Assembly: GCA_903813345.2 (NCBI GenBank) | Contig: CAIIXF020000009.1 | Location: 1,302,001 to 1,366,000 of the forward strand | Source: Owenia fusiformis | Lineage: Eukaryota; Annelida; Polychaeta; Sabellida; Oweniidae | DNA: 64,000 nucleotides | Reading direction: 5' to 3' | Shown here: positions 13,347-27,400 of the stretch, piece after piece | Numbering within the stretch: position 1 is the first letter of the stretch | Layout of the letters: every line of letters begins with the position of its first letter | Program-made: the position numbers and the translations under genes | The notes under the pieces: model-generated | The model's database searches: none | Told to the model about the DNA's origin: nothing | Seen by the model: the letters and a program-made list of their open reading frames with translations, nothing else

Positions 13347-15668
13347 TATTTGACTTATTTTCCTTTATAAGCCTTTATTTTAAAGGCTTTTATCTGGAAG
13401 GCTAGCAATTCGAAAGTCATATTATACTAATAACTAATCTGCAATTTATCATATTTTGCGTGCCTATTATATTGATGGCTCTCTGATGTTGTTTTGCGTT
13501 CTTAATACCGGATATGAACATCCTGTATATATTTAAAGTTCTTTATATATTTACGCTAACCTTCAACCTAAAAATATTTTTTCAATACTAGATTGCGTAC
13601 TGTACTGGATACAGTGCTTAGAATGAACTTTCATTTTCATCTGCTGTCTAACAGGTTTGAGGATGTGGAACCATTGCAAGGCACTCATTCATTCACCAGT
13701 AGCTCATTTTCTATGCAGAAACTTATTGAGGCATATAAATGTATTACTTCAAATGAGATTGTTTATTTACTTTTGCTTTTTCTATTTATTGTATGAATAA
13801 GTAATTTATAGCAGCATACAGTAAATCGGAGGAAAACGCTTTTTCATGTCTTTGCCTCAATTTTCCTTTACATTTGAATTGATTGTCTTGTATTTCTATA
13901 CAATTTTGAGTGTTGACTACTAGCTACATGCCTTTTATATTATTTATTGTTGATTCCCTGTTTTTCTCTGTTTTTCATTTGAAAACATGACCAGCGGAAA
14001 AATATTGGAATAAACAAGTTATAACAGACATGCAGTCAAAGCTCCGAATGTTAGAAACCCCACAAGCTACATTTAATTGCGACCGTCGATAGACCAACTA
14101 ATAATAATAATGACATGAATGAGAGCATTAATACTGTAAACACTAACAAAATTCGCTTTCTTGTGATGCGCTCAAAATGTGCTACAACTAAAAATACCTT
14201 CAAAATAAATCGTGCACAATTTTCTCGATGTGCAGTATTTAACCTCGATCATTAAGTCCGCCCCCTCTTCTATATATTCAAGGCCTGGTAAATTATTTAA
14301 TGATTAACATGAATTGATTTAACCGATTTCGATTCATTTCTTGCATCAGGATGACGTTCATGATGCAATAAAAGAATATTTACTGATATGATTCAACGAT
14401 TATGTTTTTTCCCTGGCTATTTTATCAATACAAAAAGCAAGGTTATGCAATAAGCTCTTCATTAGCTATGCGTGAATCGATACGTTTGAACAATTACATC
14501 TGTTTATCTGTTTTAATTACCAACCACGTTTAAATCAGCCGATTGCATTGCATTTTATTAAGACTACTCTATTCAAAATATATTACTAGTACTACAAACA
14601 TTTCGTTACCATGCATCATTATGAAATCGTATATCTGTTATAAAGCACATTCCAAAATCAGTTGCAAGTACACTTCAGGTGCGTCACGGAAAATAGAAAG
14701 GTTTGCAATTTGATATGCCAGATCCAGGATCATTTTCACAAAGGAATGCATTAAAGTGTATGAAAATATTTCTAGATAATTAATATCCTAGTTTTGATCG
14801 TATGTATGTAAAAGTAAGTTTTGATTAAATGGTTGGCACTGATTTGCTTACACAAGTCCAATGCAATCTTAAAGGCGTACGTCCCTCCAAAAATAATATC
14901 AAAAATATTCATGACGTCATTGGTCCACTTGTAGGCTCTAAGAAAATTTAAGATTAATTCATAATAAAGTACGAAACTATTGATTACCGATCTTGACTTC
15001 AATTGAAGAAATAAGCATTGTTTTAATTAATGATTAAAAACAAAAAAAACTTCATCCATGCACGTTCCAAGTCTTACTTTATTGTCTTTATAATCAAAGT
15101 TAATTAAAATAGAACCAGTCTAATAAATTAATTGCCTAAATCAAAAATTGGTAACAAGTAAAGTTTATCGTGCAGAAGTATGTGGATATCTTGAATCAAA
15201 GTCGTCTGCTAGATCTCAAGATGTAGATCATAATCACATGCAAATGCCACCCCCGTCAATAAAATGTCGCAATAGTCTTGTTTTGAAAGGCAAAATACGA
15301 CAGAATTTATAGTGAGTAAGACAAAATTTGAACAAACTTGTCGACTACAATAAAGCTTCGAAGCGAATTAAAAAATTGAAACAATTCATTCAAATTCATA
15401 GAGAAACGTTAAAAGCAAAACAGCCCTTGTGAATATGATTTGGTCCAGCGAGTAGTATCAACACGAAGACATACAAACAAACACTGGAAGTGTTTATATC
15501 AACTATAATTCTTTACACGTTGAATTGAAAAGCAATTGCGTCAAGTCTACAATAAGGTCTTCTTCACGTACTATTTCATTGATGTAAAATCGGACATTCT
15601 ATTTAGCTATATATGCTCGGAAGGTAGGAACCATTAGCTCAGCGTTCCCTGAGCGTGCATCGGATAAT
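13347..15668. other. Intergenic, no gene recognised
   Basis: AT-rich unique sequence. The open frames at 13593-13796 (+) and 14772-15002 (-) are short and have no motif, signal peptide or convincing splice context. Its end is the presumed promoter region of the gene starting near 15669. Confidence 0.5.
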
Positions 15669-16351
15669 TTGATGAAACACTTGGATAAAATGGTGGTTTG
15701 GATAAGACTGATTTTATCTCTCGGGATAATAGTTACTGCGTATGGACGATCGTTTGAGGGACAATTGAGCGGCGACGGTCCGGGGAGTGGCACCATATCA
15801 GAGCCACGTAGTAAAGGACACCGTCGTCCAGATAAGCCAGTGGGGCATAACGATTTGGACGACGATGATGACCCAATTGATGCGGATAAGTTGATAACGC
15901 GTTTATCCGATGGCAGAATTAAATGGACGTTTAGTGTTCTTGGAGAATTCCATCCAGATGTGACAATCACGTGCGGAAATACTAGCATAAGTAGGGATTT
16001 TATCATGTCTGAATCGGATTGGGTAAGTTACAGAAAGTGTACATACGGTATTAGCATAAGAAATATCACGGGGAGGGAGGGGGGGGGGGTTGAGAATGTG
16101 ATAAACTATATGTTATTGATAATAAGCAAACATCAAAAATGGACAAGTCAGCTTTACAATGTACTGATGTGGTATATGGTATTATTCGATATATCACAGT
16201 GTATTTACGTAGTTTTTCATTGAAGCGCAACGCAACAACTTTTTTATCTATTAAATAAACATTAATCACATCAAATTGTCGTCACAATTTAGTAAGGTCA
16301 AAATTCTATCTTATGTTTTAGATTGATCCCTTGTATAGTTTGATGTTTTAA
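15669..16351 (+). CDS. Putative small secreted acidic protein (two exons)
   Basis: Exon 1 (15669-16022) opens with a hydrophobic signal-peptide-like segment, best from the second ATG at 15690 (MVVWIRLILSLGIIVTAYG). A Gly/Ser-rich stretch, a basic patch and an aspartate run (DLDDDDDPIDADK) follow. Exon 1 ends in phase 0 at a good donor (G|GTAAGT at 16023). A matching acceptor, TTATGTTTTAG, ends at 16321. It opens a nine-codon last exon with a TAA at 16349-16351, giving about 127 aa. Only one cysteine lies beyond the signal peptide and I recognise no family. The same exon could instead be a 5' exon of a longer gene. The minus-strand frame over it has no signal or motif. Confidence 0.4.
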
Positions 16352-16664
16352 TTGGTTGCTACACGAGATCATGGACAAGAGTAAAGAGTTTTGTACCATC
16401 TCAATCTTTCCATCTCTTTAGGGGAGGAAATGGTCCAGGGATAGGGGTGGGGAAAGAGTTTACCCCTTCCTAAAGTTTTACATTGTTCCAACAAATAGCT
16501 GAACAGTTTAACACTAATGTTTCGGCAGGGTGATGCCTCAGAGATGTGGCCCTCGATGGAATGAAAATTTTAGGCCTAGACATTTTCTACTGATCTTGCT
16601 TTTAGGTTTACTCTCATGGTCCAAGGATAACTTAAGACAAAGATGGAATTCTCTCTTTCAATCC

Positions 16665-17890
16665 GCTCCCCTTCCCAATAGCCCTACAAAAAGATAACCC
16701 CCTCCTAATAGCCCTAAATGATAACCCCCTCCTAATAGCCCTAAATGGTAATCCCCTCCTAATAGCCCTATATGATAACCCCCTACTAATATCCCTAAAT
16801 AATGACCCCATGTAAACAGCCCTAAACGACAACCCCTTCCCAATAGCCCTAAATGATAACCCCCTCATAATAGCCTTAAATGATATCTTCTCCTAATAGC
16901 CCTAAATGATATATTCTCCTAATAGCCCTAAACGACAACCCCTTTCCATAGCCCTAAATGATAACCCTCTATTAATAGCCCTAAATAATGACCCCATGAA
17001 CAGCCCTAAACGACAACCCCTTCCCCTATTAATAGCCCTAAATGATAGACCCCATTAATATGCCTAGATAATAGCCCAAAATGATAACCCTCTCCCAAAA
17101 GCCCGAAATGATAAACCTCTCCTAATAGCCCTAATTGTCAAATCTTTCCAAATAACCCTTCCAAACAGCCCCAAATGATAACCCCCTCCAAATAGCCCTA
17201 AATGTTAACATAACACATATCCAAATAGCCCTAAATGTTAACCCCCTCAAAATAGCCCTAAATGACAACCCCCTCCAAATAGCCCTAAATGACAACCTTC
17301 TCCAAGTAGCCCTAAATGTCTAATCCCTCCAAATAGCCCCAAATGATAACCACCCCCTCCGAATAGCCCTAAATGATAACCCCCTCAAAATAGCCCTCAA
17401 CGATAACCTTCTCCAAATAGCCCTAAATGTTAACTCCCTTCAAATAGCCCTTAATGATAACCCCTCCAAATAGCCTTAAATGATATCCCCCTCCAAATAG
17501 CCCTAAATGATAACCCCCTCAAAATAGCCCTCAACGATAACCTTCTCCAAATAGCCCTAAATGTTAACTCCCTCCAAATAGCCCTTAATGATAACCCCTC
17601 CAAATAGCCTTAAATGATATCCCCCTCCAAATAGCCCTAAATGATATCCCCCTCCAAATAGCCCTAAATAATAACCCCCTCCAAATAGGCCTAAATGTTA
17701 AATCCCTCCAAATAGCCCTCAATGATAACCCCTCCAAATAGCCCTAAACGATAACCCCCTACAAATAGCCTTAAATGATAACCCCCTCCAAATAGCCCTA
17801 AATTCACTCGAGTCTCTAGCCAATTCTTACCCTAAATGATAACTCCCTCCAAATAGTCCTACCTATTAATAGCCATAAATGATACTACTG
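16665..17890. repeat. ~27-bp minisatellite, about 45 copies
   Basis: The unit core is AATAGCCCTAAATGATAACC plus a variable CCCTCC. It recurs every 26-29 bp with many small indels and point variants. Minus-strand open frames at 16632-16868 only read the repeat. Each unit carries CCCTAA, the complement of TTAGGG, but never in tandem. Confidence 0.93.
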
Positions 17891-18405
17891 ACCAACTGTA
17901 TTTCATATGTCCTTTCCTATAATGCCCCAAGGAATTTACTACGTATTTACTTTATTTAGTAGCGTATTTGCTCACAATAAATCTATTGTTACATCTAAAA
18001 AAGAAAAATCACACATTTGTAAGAAAATTAGACCCAGAGATCCTGAGTATTGAAGAGGAAATGTTGACACTAAGCCTCAACTTTTATAATGTCACAATAC
18101 CTAAAACTCAATGTTTCAGCGTTCCCACGATATATGAATTAGAACTCAAATGTAGTTTTTCTATATCATGACACCTAGCTTGCATTTGAAAAGATTTATA
18201 TCAAATGATACCTCAATTACTAACTGATCGTTGTGTCAGGAATCTCAATCGTAAATTCATAAATCATCCGGATATTTTATCTCTTGTTTATATTACATTT
18301 GTTGTTTACACGTTATCAAGATTTATGATAAGGATTCTTCGATTCTAAACTTTATTGCCATCTAAATGTTAATCCATTATAATTATTCACCAAATGGAAG
18401 TATAA

Positions 18406-18490
18406 ATGCGTTTGTTCGCTGGTTCTTTTGTTGTATGTTTATTTGTTTGTTGCTTTGTGGTTCAACATATTTCAGGGCATCAACTGGGAG
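18406..18490 (+). CDS. Astacin exon 1: signal peptide
   Basis: [20 protein letters not shown] then HISG is a classic signal peptide. The exon ends in phase 1 at GGGAG|GTAAGT. It is placed in the astacin gene because the phase matches exon 2 and no other coding exon intervenes. That link spans a 4.9-kb intron and is inferred. Confidence 0.65.
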
Positions 18491-21400
18491 GTAAGTTACA
18501 CGTTCTTAAGAGAACGTGACGTGACGTGACGTAGAACCATAGTCTTCTAGGGATAAGTTCTCCCCTTCCTATTATTTACATGCCCGATTTAGAATAAAAG
18601 TATGATAAGGAAAATAGTTTTTATTAGGGCCTTGGAATAACAAAAGAGATGAGAGATATAAGATATAAACACAACCAGACAAACAAACACCAAAGCACAA
18701 CCGATTGTCAAACTAACACAACACAATAGGGCGCAACCCAATAATTAACCAACACAACACAGCCAACAAAACCAAACTCCATGCAACCCAATGCCCATTG
18801 TTAAATTAACAAAACACAAGTATGCATAAACAGATACCAACCGATAAATCTACAGTCAAAACTACCGTATTTTGGAAAATTTACCAGAAAGGCTACCATT
18901 TTCTGAGAAATCTACGGGTAAAGATACATTTTTTCAAAAATTTACCGCAACAACTACCGTATTTCCAAGGATCTACCACAGAATCGCCTGATTTTTCAAA
19001 ATCTACCGCGAAAGCTAGTTATATTTTCCCGGGTTTTAGAAAAATCTACCGCAAAAGTACCGCAATTTTAATCAAAATCTACTGCAAATGTTCCATTTTT
19101 ATTTAGGTTGGCAGTTCCGACAACATTAGTTGCATGTTAAAAATGGTAAACAAAAACGATAAAAAACGAAAATCAAGGAAATACTGACAAGATTGATTAG
19201 TTCCAAACGAATTTCATATTTTAAAACAAGGCTCTCTAATAATTAAATACAATGATAAATTAGATTGTCTGATTTCCATATTTGATGGGAGTCGTCAACC
19301 ATTTCAACTGACCAACGTGGCTCATTTGTTTTAGAGTGCAAACTTCGGTTGATTAATCTAAAACAATAGATCTGACAGGACCAATATAGCCCAGGAATAT
19401 CATCAACATTATTATTAAAACAATATGCATCAAAATCAGTAATGATGCTACACCTTTGAAGTATTTAGTTAATATGTCAAAATCATTCGATCTATTTCCA
19501 TATGATGATACTAGGGTTAGATTAGGTCAGATCTGCAGGAAGCTCTTATTGCCATTGTAGAGTGCGTTTCTTTACTGGTGTGCTTTCCCATCTTTTGACC
19601 GCCCCCTTTCGTACTTAATATTCGCCAGAGCCTCCGTACACTTTATTGGCTGGAGTTTACTTTTACCAAAAGTTATCTGCATTAAGTCGGAAAAATGTTA
19701 GATTAGACCGAGATACAAATGATAAAAAATGCATTTGTTTTCATTTTATTACTTAACATCTCATAAATGAATCAATATTTTATAATACGAACCACCTTTT
19801 GAATATTTCAGTAAACGACATTTAACGACATTTAACCTTGAATTTCCGACATCCCATTAAAAAATGAATAGTTTCTGTTTTATTGCTTTTCATACATTTA
19901 TCCAATCGAGGCGATCTTATCATCGTATGATGAATTATGGTGTCAAACGTGAGTTCAAAAGACTATAAAAGTCAATGATTTTACGAACATGCACAATAAC
20001 TTGTTGCGCTCACAAGTAATATATATATAAAAGTGAATTTTATCAGAGACTGTTTTCACAAGATTCTCAGTTCTCACTAGCCTACCACGCCCACTCGTAA
20101 TGGCGACCATAGCCACTTTGAAAGACATTTCTAACTGGAGAAACGTCTATGAGTTATACTACAGAGCTAGTTTCATATTTAATTTGTCATACCAGGAGAT
20201 CTAGAATATACGAGGTAGGCCATATCAGGAGATCTAGAATATACGGGATGGGCCAAATAAGGAGATCTAGAGTATACGGGGTGGGCCATATCAGGAGATC
20301 TAGAATATACAGGATGGGCCATATCAGGAGATCTAGAATATTCGGGGTGGGCCATACCAGGAGATCTAGAATATACGAGGTGGGCCATATCAGGAGATCT
20401 AGAATATACGGGATGGGCCATATCAGGAGATCTAGAGTATACGGGGTGGGCCATACCAGGAGATCTAGAATATACGAGGTGGGCCATATCAGAAGATCTA
20501 GAATATACGGGATGGGCCATATCAGGAGATCTAGAATATACGAGGTGGGCCATACCAGGAGATCTAGAATATACGAGGTGGGCCATATCAGGAGATCTAG
20601 AGTATACGAGGTGGGCCATATCAGGAGATCTAGAATATACGGGATGGGCCATATCAGGAGATCTAGAATGTTCAGATTGGGCCAGTCTTAACATTAGATG
20701 CAAATGATCCATATCATGCATTACCGCCATAACAAATAATATAATTATAATTCTAAGAATTCGTATATTTCTTTAATCTATTTTTCAATATTTTGGTTCA
20801 TAATTTTACTCACATCTCAAAAAACTTCATTGTAACAAGAGGCCCAGGTTGTCTTCTGTATGTAAAATCAACATTTTATCAATTATGTGTATTTTTAATA
20901 TGTTTACCTTGACATTACATTACCTTTGGAGGTATTGGAAGGATAGGAATGTTAGGGGATGGGGGGGGGGGGGAGGTAGGACAATGAGGGAGTAATCAAG
21001 GGGCATGGGAGTACATTACTAAGTTATGGAGTGAAACTGAAACTGAATGGAAATGTTTCAATGATTGATATTTCCATTAACCTCGTCGATAATTCAGCTG
21101 CAATTAAAATGAACTGTACACCCTTGGAATGAAAGATCACTCTTTGATTAGTATATTCAATGCATTTTCGTAACTTTTAAATAGACGAATACATTTCATG
21201 TATACTTGTGGAATATTGCATGGAGATTTAAAGTGCTAACCCATTCATTAAAATGTCCTATCTTCCTAATTTTCAAGATTAATACACGGCATTGATATGA
21301 CATTTACTTCAAGGTCTTTATTGCTTTACAACTTGATACTGTAATTAGTATGTATTAATTGCATAAATAAACAATACTTGAAAGTAGTGCAATGACTTTT

Positions 21401-24400
21401 TTATGATACATTAAAGAAATTGAAAAAATACCCAAGAGGATTGTTCAATAACTGGGTCTTAACTACAGTTTTCTTTATCAACAATGACATCCTTTTGGTT
21501 GTTTTTACTTACTTCTGCATAAATGTATACTCTGGGAGGAAATAACCAAAACTAAAATATTGGAAAGGGCAATCTTTGAATACAAGGTTAATGAAATATA
21601 TATTATTATTAACAGCTATGGTTAGTTGTCTATATGAGTTGCAATAGTTGGTAAAGCCAACAATGAGGGCAACAGATACATAAATAAACAAATGAAAACG
21701 TCGATACCTAGATGGATGATACAGTAGCATTGCTCGCCATTGAAGATGAGCTTAACTGGTGTTATTGAAGTTCGCCAGCTTTGTAACAGTGATACAAATT
21801 AAACGTTTATTTTTATTTAAGAATGTACTAAAGATAATTAACAAAGGACATTATCGAAAGTAGATCAAAGGATAACGTGTAATGGATACTTATATTAAAT
21901 CATGGTTGATCTACATCTCTTATCAAAGTAACTTTCTCTTCCATAGGGCCACGGCGTGAATGTAAAATGAAATTGTTTCAAGTAAATGTATGACCTCTCT
22001 TTGAAAGGACAATTTTAATAAATACCTAATAAATTGAATAACCGACTGTCATGAAATTATTTAAAATGGCTCGCGTGGCCTAGTTACTGTATTAATCCAA
22101 CTGGTTGATTTGCCGAATGGTCAGATGTTATCATATTCCTAATTTTTCCAATTTTTCCCAATGACAAGAACCTTCCCATCGAATAGCATTATGAAATATT
22201 TCCGACATTTAAGTTTCTTAATTCAGAATTACCAGTTATATAGTATACGGTATTGATCTATAACATTATGAATGACCCCTTTCCATTCTATTTAAGGCCG
22301 AATAGTAAGAGTATGTTAATCATGAATATGATTTAAAGGCCTAGTTATTGGAACATCATGAATATATAAGCACAAATGCCAAAAGGGAAGGGTGACTAAA
22401 AACGTTAAGGAAACCCAACAAGAAAAGCGAACTGTAAGTGTAAATCTGTCATAAGAAAAGTAGACCCTATATATCCCAAAACCATGATCTAACGTGAAAA
22501 GAAACAATGTCTAACATTCCCCTCCCCTTCCAATCGAGAACCAATATCACAATCCAGGAGCAGAACACCAAGGGACATTTCATTCATACTGAAGTCATTA
22601 CAATACATGTTGAAGAAAAATTGAAAAATTGATAGCCAATACTCATAACATCAAAAATAGTTGTAGATACTAGTACTCATAAAAGATAGAGTATTCAGTC
22701 TCAAATGATGTGGGATAGATAAAATCCAGTCTCGAAGTCCATAGGCAATTCAAAGAGTCAACATCCGTTCGCAAACGAAATATGAAATTATATATACAGT
22801 ACATATATTTTAACACTTATACATATATTTTAAACACTGAAATGAGATTCATATGCAAAGGAAAAAAGATAAAATCTCTTTTCATGATCATTTTTTCGAT
22901 ATGTTATCTCATTTCTCTAACCAAGAATGTCACCGCATTTGTGTATGTAATCATTAAATCATATACAGTATGTATAATCACATTTTTATAATAATTTATA
23001 TTTATATTTGTGCAATGATTGATTTCTGCATGTGATCCTATTATTATAATCTTATTATTTATATCATATTGGTATTACAGTTTTATAATATTTCATATGG
23101 TGCATATAATCACATTTATGTAATAATCCATTTCATGTATATGATCTCATTTTATAATTACTTAATATGTGCATATATTCACATATCTATAACATTTACA
23201 ACATTTGTTGTAATATTTAATGTGTAATCACATTTGTATAATTCAGTTTTCTCTGAACTTGAATCAATTGTTAGGATAACACTTTGACATCAGTATTTTC
23301 ACCTTTTCTTGCACATTCATACAAACACTATACCAAAACCATAGCAACCTTATCAATCTGCTAATTTTTCAGAAACACCTAGTGGCGATAATGAGGCAAG
23401 TGACATCACAAAGAAAACTGAAAGACATGGTAGTAGTGTGGAGAAACATGGCATTGGTGGAATTCTACTCTCAACTAGAAAGTGGATTTACAAATCACGA
23501 GGTACAATAAAACACACTCGACAGTGAGAATGATTCCAAACCACAGTTAAGCTTAAATGTCCTAATTAAGAATACATATTCTAACTATTGAAAATGGATT
23601 CTAGCAATACCACCAACATGAATGTACTTGTTCATATTTGATCAAAATGAGTATTTTGTGTCTATCCCCATGGTGACGTACATGATGGTGTCCCGATGCT
23701 AAGTCATAAGTCAATGGTGTATATCCCCATGTTAAGTCTAAGCACCCTTGCTGAAATCCTCATTTTCTCAGAAAAACTCAAGTTGATCGAGTCTCAACAA
23801 GTAGATTCATGAAGGTTATGGGTTCTTAAACAGGACATTGGGCTTGCTTTTTGTATATTTTGTTTGGTCTACTTACCAAAATACGATTATTGATTAAATC
23901 ATGTAAGCAAATTAACAACATGACAAACCAATGCTATTGAAATGATTTCAAAAGAAAATTGTAAATGTTTAGAATTGACTTTGGGTCGTTACTTTAGCAA
24001 GCCCTATATTCTTTGTTACAGGGTAGAAGCAACATTAACGTATTGCTAATTTTTGAAGAAAATATTCAATTTTGTTGAAAAGTATAATATCATATATCTA
24101 ACCAATGTCCCTGGCTTCATTGGTTACTAAATTCATTATTTTCTTTTGGAAACTTTATTACTTATTTCGAGATTCTTTATTTATCATTTCAAGGTTCTGT
24201 TTGATATGTTGTTTGATGTAAAAACTCATAACTTCATTTTGTATTTAAAGGTTCCCTTTGATGCGGAAGCTCCTAACTGTATTTCTTATTTCAAGGTTCT
24301 TTTTGATTTAAAATCTCATAACTTCATTTCTTATTTCAAGGTTCTTTTTGATGTGGAAACTAAAGGACTCTTCCAAGGAGATGTTATCCTGTCAGTGAAG

Positions 24401-27400
24401 CAATCACGCAAACTTCTAAAACAGGCAAAGAACAGTAGAAAAAAAGTTAAAAAACAGAAAATTGATTTTCGCAATAGAAAAAAGAACCATAGGGTTAATA
24501 CAAAACTTAAACATAAAAGAGATCATAGGAGAGATGTAAGTGAAAGAGAGAGTAGGGAAACAAAAGTGAGGCGATCTATATCAAAGATTGAGAGACAATT
24601 AAATGCAAAATTAAATAAAAAGAAAATTGTTAAAACTAGAACGAAGAGAAAGATGAGAACGACGGAAAAGTGGACACTTCCCATCCCATATTTCATTAGC
24701 AAAGAAAGAAACCATTTTGGTATGTATTACGAGCATATTCTCGTGTAACTATAATTTGCTGTTGTGATGGTATATGAATACGGATTTCTGTTATTGCTTA
24801 TTACTTCACTTCACTGGCTATGTAACGTTTTTGTAACTCGAAAAGAATCTTTGAAGTCATGGCCAGTGGATAAGTATATTCTCCCATCCACATAACTTGA
24901 AAAATAAAGTTCCTCATTGATTTAAGATTTACATACACAATGCTACAAACAGTTATGTTCAAGCAAATGAAACCATTCCCAATACCAAGAGTCCTCCTGA
25001 AATAGTAGTCAAGCCAAAAGAACAGCCTTCATTGGATTATTGCTCACTAATTTTCTATGATTATATTTTAGATGATACTGATAAAGACAGAATCAAGCTA
25101 GGAATAAGTCATTGGGAGCAAAACACATGTATAAGGTTTACAGAGCAGACAAAAAAGCCAAACAATTATCCATTTGTGCCTTATGTTGAGTTTCAGCCAA
25201 GCACGGGGTGAGTACTTAGGCTTAATAACATTTTTTTGTTTAGACCACCAAAACATAATGTAAAACACATTTGTATTACAATTCAAGTTTGAATATGTCA
25301 AAGATGGCTAATTGAAAATAACTTTATTTCATAACATAGTCAATATAGTGAAGCCCATTGACATCCTTGTCAATGGGCATAATTGTTCACTTTAGCATGG
25401 TTACCACAACAGGAATGTTTTGATTTTGTAATGTTATGCATTATTCTAATATAACAAATAGTAGAGGCTTTTTAATTGTTTATCGCATCGGCGGTATGAT
25501 CCCATGCAAATGTATCAATGTAGATAAGGAAACAAGGTCGTCATACAATCTCGCATCCCTCATAATTCAAGAACCATTACTATACAGAAACATGATTGGA
25601 AGTTCTTCACGAACAATTCATGAATAAATATAGACTAGAATATATTATCTTGAGTAGTTGATGGCATTAATAAAAAGCTGTATTCAAATAATCACTAAAT
25701 TGATCTATAGAATATGCATCTTTGAAGTCGATATAGTTATTATTTATTAAAATAGATCCGGTTCCAGTTAAACTAAGCTTACTAAGTACATCTAACTAAG
25801 GAAATAGCTGAACATTAGTGTCAACATTTACTGAGAATTTTCTCAGTACAAACAGGTGAATTTTCCTTTGATTTGCCAAAACCTTTTTTTATATTAATAT
25901 TTTTGCTATAAAGAACATTTTATCATCAAAACATATTACTCCTTAGTTATATTTATTAAAATTGTAAATTATAACAATTTTATTGATACCACCCAGGACA
26001 TTATTGTGGTCTGTCATCTGTATGGTTACTTATTATCTTGGTTTTATTTCCAGTTGCTCAGCTTACGTCGGACGAGATCCCTTTTCCCCAAGTGAGATAT
26101 CCGTGCATCGTAACTGCCTCAAAGTAAGCTAGCAAGTAATAATAAAACACAATGTATAACATTAACCATATCATATCATATCACGTCACGTCACATCATA
26201 TATAAACCTATAAATACCATTATATAAACCATATCGTATGATAATTAATGCTTGATAATTATAGTAAATACAATAAATATGTAATAAAATATAATAAATA
26301 GCATACAAGATCATAATCATATCAACCATACGTAATGTAATACAATATAATACAATATAGTATAATATAGTATAATAAAAAGAAGTTATTCACCGGGATG
26401 GATTTGATATCGGGGATATCACAAGGGTGATATATCCTGAGGGAATGCAGTGACAGAGGGAAATATTGATAACATCCGAGAAATAATCGTCATATCATCC
26501 TAAAGGTGAATACGATATACATAATATAAGCTTGGTACAATTGCACATGAAATAGGACACATGCTTGGGTTTTACTCAAGTTATTTCCATTTATGCATTT
26601 TTTGTATCATTTACATCTGTCTTCCACATTTAAGCTTTGTACAATTGCACTTACAATAGGACACATACTTCGGTTTTACTCAAGTAATTCCCATTTATAT
26701 ATTTGTTGTATCATTTACATCTGTCTTCCACATTTAAGCTTGGTACAATTGCACATGAAATAGGACACATACTTGGGTTTTACTCAAGTAATTTCCATTT
26801 ATGCATTTGTTGTATCATTTACATCTGTCTTCCACATTTAAGCTTGGCACAATTGCACATGAAATAGGACACATACTTGGGTTTTACTCAAGTAATTTCC
26901 ATTTATATATTTGTTGTATCATTTACATCTGTCTTCCACATTTAAGCTTGGTACAATTGCACATGAAATAGGACACATACTTGGGTTTTACTCAAGTAAT
27001 TTCCATTTATATATTTGTTGTATCATTTACATCTGTCTTCCACATTTAAGCTTGGTACAATTGCACATGAAATAGGACACATACTCGGATTTTGGCACGA
27101 GCACACCCGACCCGACAGGGACTCTTATGTTAAGGTTGTAATCGATAATATAATGGATGATTTGATTAGCAATTACAACAAGTGGGCGATGGATGAGTCG
27201 AGAAGCAGTGGAATACCTTATGATATTGCCTCCATCATGCACTATGGTAAACAAGTAAGATAGTCAAAGATACATTCTATTTTATCAGTTATGACTGGTT
27301 TGTTTGCATGCGGACTTAGTCTTATCAATTTGCATTTTTACAATATATTGGATACTAGGAATGCCTTAATTAATACATTATTGGTATCCTTGGGCCGTTC

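Noticed and set aside
15599-16006. 135-codon minus-strand frame opposite the secreted-protein exon
   Set aside because: It has no signal, domain or splice support, and the plus strand has a signal peptide and a donor.
20179-20730. 183-codon minus-strand protein
   Set aside because: It only reads the 33-bp minisatellite; length is a multiple of three by chance and no motif or splice context exists.
24146-24365. 5' part of the 200-codon frame as coding sequence
   Set aside because: It reads the 45-bp intron repeat; the propeptide motif starts only after the acceptor at 24365.
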